Assembly (NCBI GenBank): GCA_016584495.1
Contig: WAID01000009.1
Location: 3,038,001-3,102,000 of the forward strand
DNA from: Celoporthe dispersa
Taxonomy: Eukaryota; Ascomycota; Sordariomycetes; Diaporthales; Cryphonectriaceae
Length of the DNA: 64,000 bases
Direction: 5' to 3'
Made by a program: the position numbers and the translations under genes. The notes below the pieces were generated by a model. The model was not told the DNA's origin, ran no database searches, and worked only from the letters and a program-made list of their open reading frames with translations. Numbering within the stretch: position 1 is the first letter of the stretch; every line of letters begins with the position of its first letter. Of the stretch, positions 55,901 through 64,000 are shown piece by piece.

Positions 55901-56610
55901 GGCCCAGTGGCCTGAGGTGCCGGCGGCCAGCTTTGGCCTGTCTGCGGCCCGCGACTACGTCCGGCAGACGTCGAGCAACATCAACAGTGCCGAGTCCACA
56001 CAGCTCAAGAAGAAGGCCAAGGGCAAGGAGACGGTCTATGACCCCAAGAAGCCCAAGATGCTCACGTAAGTTTCTTCAAGCTGCACACCCTCTTCCCCAT
56101 GCAACCTACATCTCGAATCCTCCCCTCCCCTCCCCTCTCTCCCCCACACTGGCTAACGCAGACTATCTTCCACGCAGCATCTTCACGACGGACAAGTACC
56201 CCGCCTGGCAAGAGAAGTACATCAACCTCCTCAGCGAGCACTGGGACACCGCCAGCAAGTCCATCAAGGACGAGAAGGCCCTCAACGACCAGATCAAGAA
56301 GGGCGGCGAGGCCAAGAAGGCCATGCCCTTTGTCAAGCAGCTCCAGAAGCGCCTCGAGGCCGGCGAGGACGCCTCGGCCGTCCTGTCGCGCAAGCTCGGC
56401 TTCGACGAGCAGGCCATCCTGCTCGAGATGGTGGCCGGCCTGCGCCGCACCACGGGCTTCTCCAAGATCGTCGTCGTGCAGGTCGCCGAGGGCTCCAAGA
56501 CGGGTAGAGACCTGACGGACGGCGGGAAGGAGGTGGACGTGGGCAGCCCCATCGGTGCCAATGCCGTGCCCGGGGCGCCGAGCTTCATGTTTGAGAACCA
56601 CGAGGGATAG
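52964..56610 (+). CDS. Leucyl-tRNA synthetase, cytosolic (one frame jump)
   Basis: Exons 52964-53020, 53103-53163, 53261-56065 and 56178-56610, about 1118 residues, the usual size for the eukaryotic cytosolic enzyme. It charges tRNA-Leu with leucine using ATP. The class I HIGH signature appears as LHVGH (about residue 83-87, after YPYMNGT). The KMSKS loop is intact (KMSKS, about 751-755, followed by TGNFM). The large insertion between them is the CP1 editing domain that removes mischarged amino acids. C-terminal exon 4 carries the tRNA-binding extension. The first two exons are small (19 and 20 codons). In exon 3 the frame jumps at a CCCC run (53301-53304): upstream DAPSTDEVP, downstream HSVSAAELREKYPKFFG one base off. 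Five C restores it. No presequence, so this is the cytosolic form. Confidence 0.95.
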
Positions 56611-57074
56611 ATAGATGCGGAGACAAGATGGGGGGGGGGGGAGATTAGAAGTGACGGCAAAAACATAAAATAGAGGAGAATCAAACCGTTTTGAGAAAAT
56701 GATGCGTGCTTCTGGGGGAGAATGTGTGGAATGTCGATGACAGATCGCCTCGGCCAGGTTTGTTGATTTCTCATCTTGTCACGAACGGTAACAAAGATAC
56801 CCTGTCCATCCAGTGATTTTGTCACGCTGGTAGACTGCAGAGCTAGAAAAGGGTCTTTCACGGGGAAAAGAAATATCGAAAGAGAAAAAAAATCACAATC
56901 TCTTGACGTGATCTCAAACAGTCAGGCTGTCTACGAATCTCACACATTCTATGCCCATACTACCACTAGCCACAAAGGCTCCTCCCGCTTCCTTCAAATC
57001 GTACATTGATTTCAAACTAGGCACATAGCGACAGTCCTCTCACCGTCTCCCGACCACCAAGATGGATGGACGTC
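56611..57074. other. Intergenic, convergent 3' flanks
   Basis: Between convergent leucyl-tRNA synthetase and the helicase. A G9-type run at 56630-56641; otherwise AT-richer. No gene seen. Confidence 0.5.
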
Positions 57075-60000
57075 TTATGACCCTATCTCCCTGAACTTGT
57101 AATCAAACTCCCGCTGTATCATCTCGAACATTCTGAGCACCTGCGGCAGCCTCTTCTCGCCATCACCATCCCAGGCAGGTTTGCCGGTGCCAGGGCCTTC
57201 TGATGGGCCAGGCGTGTTGGCAACCTTCTCATCCTCATCACTAATACCGTCGTCCCATGAATCGGCAATCACGGCCTTCTTGGCCTTCTTCTGTAGTTTG
57301 GCGACCATGACAGGTTTCTCCGGAAGTTCGGCCTTCTGATGGGCCTGATCGTCCAGCGAGCCATCATTAGCCGCGTCCTCTTCATCTAGACGCTCCTGAT
57401 AAGCATCGTCGGCGTCCTGGATATCTATCATGTCCATATCATCACTTCCAGACGTGAAGTCCATGAAGTTGCGTAAGCTCGTGACAATCGTGGCCAGCAC
57501 CAGGGAGAAGTCCTTCAGCCGAAACCAGACGTCGGCCCGCTTGACGTGGTTGTCTCGCACAATGGCCTCCAGGTCGCCGTGCTTGTAGAAGTGGTAGAGG
57601 TAGGCATTCCAGGGCGAATCCGTGTCGTCCGGGTATATTGGGATGAAGGGGATGGCAGACTCCTCCAGGAAGACGCCGCTGCGGGCGGTGCTGCAGAGCT
57701 CATGAATGGAGCTGAACGAGTCATCTCCGAACCCGGACAGTGCGGCGAAAGGTGAGCGAACCTTTGTGGGTGGGCGGCAGACATTCCCAAGGATTCTATG
57801 AACGGCCTCGTCGCCGTAATTATCCTCAGAGACGCCCGCTTGAAGACCTGTGAAGGGTAGAGTCTGATCTGGTCTATCGGCCAAGTGCTGGTCCACGAAG
57901 GCGAACGCGTAGTTCTTGAAGATATCGAGAGTTGTGCGGTTATGGTCTCGCAGGATCTTAAGAGCTGCATCGGGCAGTGGTGGTAGGAGTACCACCGATG
58001 GCGACCTCTGGATAGTTTGCTCCCAGCTCCTGTTGATGTTGCCGACTGGGATGCGGCAGAAGATATGGGATAGAATCAGGACGATTTTTTCAAGAGTGGC
58101 GTCGGTCGTGGCTTTTCTCTCGGCACACAGATCGTGGAAATAGCCTTCCTTCAAAAGCGAGTGAAAGGCGAAGACGGCGTTCTCGGTATAATAAAGGTGT
58201 CCGACCAGACCGGCAAAGTTCAATGGTGTGCCATCGCTCCCGAGGAGGTGCTGCTGGCGGAGATACTCGATAGAGAAGCGTACGTGGTGCTTGATGGACA
58301 TCTTATCAGCTGGTCCACCAAAGTAGAGGCGCGTCTGAGACAGGAGGGACTGCACAGCCCGAACTGAAAAGTCGGAGTTCCTCGTGTGATGCAGAAGGCT
58401 CAGGGTCCTTAGGATGAGTGTAGTCGAGAGAGGAAAGTGTCCGCGGAGATCTGGGAGACGAGACGACATGATTTCGTAACAACGTTCCTGTGACATGCCC
58501 GCGAACACAACGTTGCCCAGGAGATCGAAGCCTCGGCGGCCAGCACGACCTGCAGCCTGGTGATAATTGAGCGCCGTGAGGAAGACGGAGCCTCCGTAGA
58601 AGACGACAGTTTTGCAGGGCATGTCTATTAGCTGCTAGTCAGCAAGCTGATTGTTCCGCTTATCTTGTCACAATGTTCTCCTCAGGAAGGCTTACTGATT
58701 CCGAGGGCCAAGGTCCCCGTGGCGACAACAACCGTCAAGAAGCCTTTCCGGAAGAGCATCTCCACGACCTGACGATATTTGCGGTTCATCCCAGCATGAT
58801 GGACAGCCACTCCGCGTCTGAGAGCGCCAATAAGTCTGGGGTCGATCTTCCCGAACTTCAGCGACGAGATGGTCCTCTCCAGTTCCGAAGGGGCAAACTT
58901 GGTCTCATCAGCAAAGGAGAACATAGCAAGCGGTGCTTGCGGGTCGAAATTCGCCCAGGGGCTGGAATCAGGCTCTTCCCGACCGTCATCTCCTGCTTCG
59001 TCATCTCGAAGCTTGGCCTTGGACTTGGCCTTGTTTTCCTTCTCCTTGATGACCCGCAACTTGTCGCTGTCCTTTTGTACTTCTCAAACTTGCTCATCGT
59101 TCTCTTCCATTGCGGACTAGATGCCTTCCACGCATTCTCCGCCTCGGAAAGCTGGGAGAGCAGCCCGAATGCAATGACCTCACAGTTCATCCGGTCGTAG
59201 TTGAATAAGATGGCAGGCAGGGCGCCTTGGGCACGGAGATCGGTGAGCAGAGACAGGGCATGCTTGCGAAGATCTTGGCTGTCAAACTCAGACATGCTGT
59301 AGGGAGACCGAAGATCTTCCAGAACAGCTTCAAATGGGGATGTCCGGTCCATCATCCACGCCTCCAGGCTCTTCTTGAGCTGTAACTCGTACTCGGCGAC
59401 GTCAGCCTTCCGTACAATGTATTGGGAAGACGGCTGGTCACGGCTTGTAACACGTGGGAGTGCCTTTTCAGGCTCCAAGGATGGGTCGAGGCGATGCGTG
59501 TCGGTCTGGAGTTTTGCCATTGACTCCCACAGCATGATACAGTCTCTGGGCTCGAGGCTGAGGTCTTGAAGCGTGCCACGAGCCCGGTCAACAATACTGG
59601 CCATAGGGTGGACGTACGAGAACCGGCCGGCAGTACCACTGCCATCATCCAGACCAGGGATAGGCAGCCTGTCAACAGGCTGCAGGCCAGCAAAGGCAAG
59701 GTCTTCTTGTGGCTGGGGCTCCCATAGAAACTTTCGAAGGTCGGAGTACCGTGTCGAGTGAACAATCATCTCCAGATCGTTCCCCTTTGCCTTCTCAGAT
59801 CCCTCAAGCCAGGCTTTGAACTCTTGTGGATTGCCTACTGTTGCCGATAGGGCAATGATAGGGCACGGGGCCAGGAGTAGCAGCTGCTCCCAGATGACAC
59901 CGTCTTCTGCTTGGCCTATGCAATGTACCTCGTCGAAGATGACGCGCTCGACTCTTCGAGACCAGGAAGTTGGGCCCTCGGCATTGGACGGCGCCATCAG

Positions 60001-62532
60001 CATGATCTGGAGGATGTGGGGAACCGTGACCAGCACTTGACAGCCAGTCGGACTGTTCACCCGATAGTCCCTTGTGTGGATTGCCCACACGGACTTGGCA
60101 TTGCGATGAAAAGACTTTCTGAAGCGAGCCTGAATCTCGGCCGCAATCTGGTTCACGAGCGCCTTCGTTGGAGCCACATAGACCAAGACTCCGTCGTCGC
60201 TGTTTTTGAGCACCTTCTTCATGGCGTAGAAGGAGATGAAGGTCTTGCCGGCGGAGGTTGGTGCCACCACGAACAGGCTCTTGTCGGCGTCGATGGCGTC
60301 GAGAACCCTGCGCTGCCATGCGTCCGGGTGGAAAGGCACGCGAGAATCAGGCGCAGGGTCGAAGCTCCGCTCGAGGACTGGACCACAATACCGAAGCTGG
60401 AAGTTGATGCCAGCAGGTACATCGGGAAATTGAGTGCTGCCGCCGGATTTATGGAGACGTTGTGCCGTGGACCACATGAGCGCTGCGATATTCATGCCCA
60501 TCGTCGATGACCGCCCTGCCTTTTCCAATATGTTGGCCAGGATGTTGCAAGCGTACAGAGAAACCTCTTCCTCAATCGCAGCTTTGGCATTGTCCGCAAT
60601 TCCGCCCAGGTACTTCACCACCTTTGAGTATCGCCTGACGGGATCGGGTTCCATGTCAAAATGTTTGCGCTCTTCTTTCCAGAGGAGTAGCGCGCCGTCG
60701 GCTTTGGCGCCGGCCTTTCCCTTTCTCACGGCCTCAGCAGCTTCCAAGGCAAGCTGCTTCCCGCTCTTTGCTTTTGGTTTCTTGCCACCCCTCATCGCAG
60801 TGGTCTTGACAGGCTGCGGCGGCTTCGAGGAGCTGGCAGGAGGCTGAACTGGCTCTTTGCCCCGACAACAATGATCTCCGGGTCTATGATCTTTCCAGTG
60901 GCATTGGTCAGACTTGCAGAGTATTGGAGGTGGGTCGCCATGAACCTCTGCTCGCTTCTCAGCTCCCACTTGGTCTTGGTGCGAGGAGGCCGCTTGATAT
61001 CGATTGAAACACGTGAGTTGTGCCAGTGGGTGAGCTCCTTGGAAATCTTAGGCAGGTAGTCCCGCTCAACGACGGAGGTAGCTTTGATGTGAACATCCTC
61101 AAGGTAATCGTCCAGGATTGGGTGCGAGAACGGAAGCACGTGATTCTCACGCACGCCTTCCCCTGCAGCATCGAATCTAAGCTGGGGCTGCTCGGGGTGC
61201 TCGGGAGGCGGGTTGATCCACGATATGTCGGCACCAGTGATCTCCTTGATTTTGTGTGCAAACTCCTGAGCCTCAAGAACCAAGGACTCTGGGAGCATAG
61301 GACTTCGCGATCCCAAGCAGTCAAGCAGTCTGCCATCTAGCAAGTCGAAAGAGTCCCAGAGGACCTCATTCGGCACGAGATCGAGGGCAGTCTTGCAATA
61401 AGACGAGAAGTCTGAGACGAAATTGATACGTGATGCGTCCTTGGGTTGGCCGGCAATCGGCTCAATAGACCGTCGAGACAGTGGCAATCTCCTCAAGAGG
61501 GCCAGATGAACGACGTATTGGCCTGCCCAGTAGCAGAATTCTCGCGACTCTGGGCCATTGGTCTTGGCCATGGCACAGAGAACATAGAACGCAGTGAGCT
61601 CGCGGCTCGTAAGGGAACTGCGATCTTCCCATGGGGTCCAGGCCTGGAAGGATTCACGGATGTCGTCAAGAGAACAAGGTGTAGAGGAAGAGACGGGCGT
61701 TGCCTCGCCAACTGTTGGACAGAGGAGTGGGAGCGCCTTCCAGGAGGAGGATGGCGAAACGACCGAGCAGTACACCTTGAATGATGGTCCCACGCGTCAG
61801 TACAAGGGCATGTAGAGGATACATCCTGGATGGCTCTTTCGTACCTTTGAACTGGCGAACTCGAGGCCGTTGATGAATGCAAGGCTGTAGCCTCTGGCCC
61901 CGAACGCCCGCACGATGCTCAGGTGTGTAGTGGTATAATCCGCCGAGAACGAGCCGAAGGACATGGCATCGAGGCAGAGGACAAAGTGTACAGCGTTCTC
62001 CCTGAGGTACTGCTCAAAGCCCTGGTCGTCCAAGCCTGCGAACTCGAAGCAGACCGCATCGCGCCCACCGCGGCTGAGATCAGGTATAGCAGCATGTGAA
62101 CGCTGAAGGTGACGGATCAAGATGGCGCGTATCAAGAAGTGCTTGTTTCTAGTGGACTCTGGAAGAGCATCTCCTGGTAGACAAAGCCGCTCCTGGTCGC
62201 GAAACCAGACAACATGAAAGTTGCAGCCCCGTTCCTTCAGCTTCTGCAGGAAGCTCTCTACGGCGTGAACTGCGTGGAGGAGTTGGAAGCCATCTGATAG
62301 ACAGGTCAGGCGCGTCAAGAAGAAAAAAAAAGCGAGGGACGCAGGGGCAGAGAGAAGCAGGCTTACCTTCGAGGTCGACGCGAGCCTGGTGAATGCAGTG
62401 TAGCATCAGCGCGTCGCCATGAATGGCAAACAGCTCCTTTCCTGCGAAATCACCGATGAGGTCGACCTTGAGGGGGCTGAGTGCCTCGTACCAAGCCTCA
62501 ATTGCTTCATGGACATCTTCAGAGGATGCCAT
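57075..62532 (-). CDS. DDX60-like Ski2-family DExH RNA helicase (two frame jumps)
   Basis: Exons 62532-62367, 62293-61845, 61775-58696 and 58624-57075, about 1748 residues. The helicase core is of Ski2 type: Walker A APTSAGKT (about residue 710), DExH box DEVHCIG (about 819), SATVGN motif (about 850), and motif VI HQAAGRAGRRGFD (about 1255). The N-terminal 600 or so residues contain a PIN-like start (VDLIGDFAGKELFAIHGDAL) as in DDX60 proteins. In animals DDX60 is linked to RNA sensing and ribosome-associated control; in fungi the role is unknown. The conserved frame shifts at GGGG (60860-60863 on plus as CCCC; IIVVG to KEPVQPPAS) and at AAAA (59073-59076; SKFEKYK to DSDKLRVIKEKE). One extra base in each run restores phase with the downstream intron. 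A Lys/acidic C-terminal region (AKLQKKAKKAV) precedes the end. Confidence 0.9.
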
Positions 62533-63440
62533 GATGGTGCGTGGTTCTTGAGTTCGTTGTCAAGGAGGAGGCTATTATCGAAAAGGATTGAGGGATGCAA
62601 TACGTCTGAGTGTTTGGGTGTGGGTTGGGGGTTGGAGGTGTTGTGGACTGTTTGTTGATTTGCAGGGAGCAGCGAGCACCGCGCATGCAGCACGCAGGCC
62701 TCTTGCATGTGAGCGACACGTTGGCAACTGTGTGTGTCACACTTAACAATCAGGCAGCACAACCGTCGTCCCTAGCCGCGCCTGCCAACCGCAGTAGACA
62801 TTTTGCATAGCCTACCTACACTGTGCAGGTCCCCCAGGCACTTACTTGCGGTGGCAGATGCAGGTGGGGAGGCAGGCTCGACCACAGCGCCTTGATCATG
62901 TCACCAGCCCGATTTCCGAGAAGAGCACAAGACATCCGACCAAGCATTGAATCGAAACAGAAAAGAGAAGGGGAGCATCTCTGGTGCCGAGCGAGACGCC
63001 CTCTCTATTCGCCTTCACAGGCCCACGGAGTGAAACATGGCCAAACAGCACTTTTCAACCTGGTTTTTATGCTTTCAATGTGGCTCCCATTCATTACCTT
63101 TGACCTGCAGCTTCTTGGTCTGGCAGCAGAGACATGCTTGTCACTTCTGGACTTGCTCGTTGGCTGCGACAATGTCCTTCGGTTTTTTCTTTCTTTCTTT
63201 CTTTTTTTTTTACCATGCGAAGCCCTTGAGACATGTGTGCACGTCTCCATTGGAAGGCTACATGAGCCACAGCCCTAGTGGGACGTTTCATCATGGATGT
63301 GTAATTATTCCATCCTGCGCAGAACGCAATTACACCCCAGTCTCGATGCGCCTGACTCTGTCCCAACAAATCCTGGGATTTTCTCTTTCCTACCTCGAGT
63401 CCTGCTAGAGACAAAAACTCAAAAGGTGCACCCGCGTCTC
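62533..63440. other. Intergenic, no gene seen
   Basis: Promoter of the helicase at the left end. A T-rich tract lies near 63190-63212. Short ORFs on both strands are unconvincing. Confidence 0.5.
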
Positions 63441-64000
63441 CTAGAGGACGGCCGCATCCAGCGTCATATTGAAGATACCCTGCTCGGCTTCATCCTGACG
63501 CTCAGACAGGGCCCATCTGACGACGTGCGACCTGTCCTTGTATGCAGTGAAATCATGCAGGGCCCCTGGCATCACCGGCTTGGAACCGTAGCGCACCGTC
63601 AGGGTCTTGAACGGGGCCGGCCCTGGGGAAGCTTGGTCGCGCAGGTATTGGAATATCCTGGCGGCGGCAAGGGGGATGCCGCCTGGGCCGGTGAGCCTGT
63701 CCTCGTCCTCAAAGTCGTGGAAGAGCTCGAGGTGCCGGAGCTGCCGGAACGAGGCCAGGGCGCTGTAGACAGGCTGCGGCCACTCGCCCTCTGGACGGAC
63801 GTCGACAGCCAGCTCCTCGATGTGCGGGCAGCCCCCTGAGATAGCCAACAGGTCCTCCGCGGTGACGGACTGATCCCACTCTACAGGCTCCCTTGTCGGT
63901 ATCTGGTGGATCCTCAGCCTGCGCAGGCTCGGTCCGTGCCTCAACAGGTTGTGCAGGCCTATGCTGGCAAGCCTGCGGACGGTGATGGCCTCGAGGGGGC
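63441..64000 (-). CDS. Leucine-rich-repeat protein fragment, F-box/LRR type, 5' end outside the window
   Basis: The frame is open from the window edge to the TAG-type stop at 63441 (about 186 residues seen). It contains Leu-rich units such as LEAITVRRLASIGLHNLL, HGPSLRRLRIHQI, CPHIEELAVDV and FRQLRHLELFHDF, spaced like F-box/LRR proteins common in fungi, where they may act as SCF adaptors. The F-box itself, if present, lies outside the window. No splice sites are needed in the visible part. Function unknown. Confidence 0.7.
   Translation of the reverse strand, partial: PLEAITVRRLASIGLHNLLRHGPSLRRLRIHQIPTREPVEWDQSVTAEDLLAISGGCPHIEELAVDVRPEGEWPQPVYSALASFRQLRHLELFHDFEDEDRLTGPGGIPLAAARIFQYLRDQASPGPAPFKTLTVRYGSKPVMPGALHDFTAYKDRSHVVRWALSERQDEAEQGIFNMTLDAAVL

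Overview
The window reads as nuclear DNA of a filamentous ascomycete, most likely a Sordariomycete. Introns are short (mostly 45-220 bp) with GTRNGT-type donors and CTRAC-like branch sites. Exons are GC-rich, intergenic DNA holds microsatellites and C/T-rich leaders, and the gene set is typical of these fungi (Cdc24, Ede1, Vps60, frataxin, AP-3 sigma, cytosolic leucyl-tRNA synthetase, a DDX60-class helicase). I saw no ribosomal RNA gene, tRNA, CRISPR array or intact transposon.

Layout. 0.5-3 kb: rhomboid protease (-) and an F-box-like protein (+). 3.3-4.7 kb: secreted alpha/beta hydrolase (-). 4.7-11.2 kb: gene-poor, with an Arg/Ser-rich protein (+) and a three-exon 94-residue gene (-). 11.2-15.2 kb: beta-lactamase-like esterase (+) and Vps60 (+). 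16-19.3 kb: F-box/WD40 ubiquitin-ligase receptor (-). 21.5-22.6 kb: SAM methyltransferase (+). 26.8-30.1 kb: Cdc24 (+). 33-34.8 kb: FucP-type sugar transporter (+). 36-36.7 kb: small secreted Cys-rich protein (+). 37.2-40.7 kb: an eight-exon gene of unknown function (-). 42.5-43.3 kb: glutathione S-transferase (+). 44.5-48.6 kb: Ede1 (+). From 49.6 kb the DNA is compact and housekeeping: frataxin (-), AP-3 sigma (+), a small mitochondrial-type membrane protein (-), leucyl-tRNA synthetase (+), DDX60-like helicase (-). An LRR protein fragment (-) runs off the right edge.

The genes do not form one pathway. Several share cell-biology themes: Cdc24 (polarity), Ede1 (endocytosis), Vps60 and AP-3 sigma (endosome/vacuole traffic); frataxin, the rhomboid and the small membrane protein are probably mitochondrial.

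The clearest anomaly is technical or evolutionary. At seven places in five otherwise conserved genes (cdc24 twice, the transporter, ede1, leucyl-tRNA synthetase, the helicase twice), the conserved reading frame jumps by exactly one base at a short homopolymer run, and no intron explains it. An eighth case is possible at 2327-2332. Changing each run by one base restores exon phase through the whole gene. This points to homopolymer errors in the assembly, so these genes should not be called pseudogenes on this sequence alone. I found no convincing new multi-gene system. The most novel items are the eight-exon gene at 37.2-40.7 kb, the 94-residue gene at 8.6-9.1 kb and the secreted Cys-rich protein.
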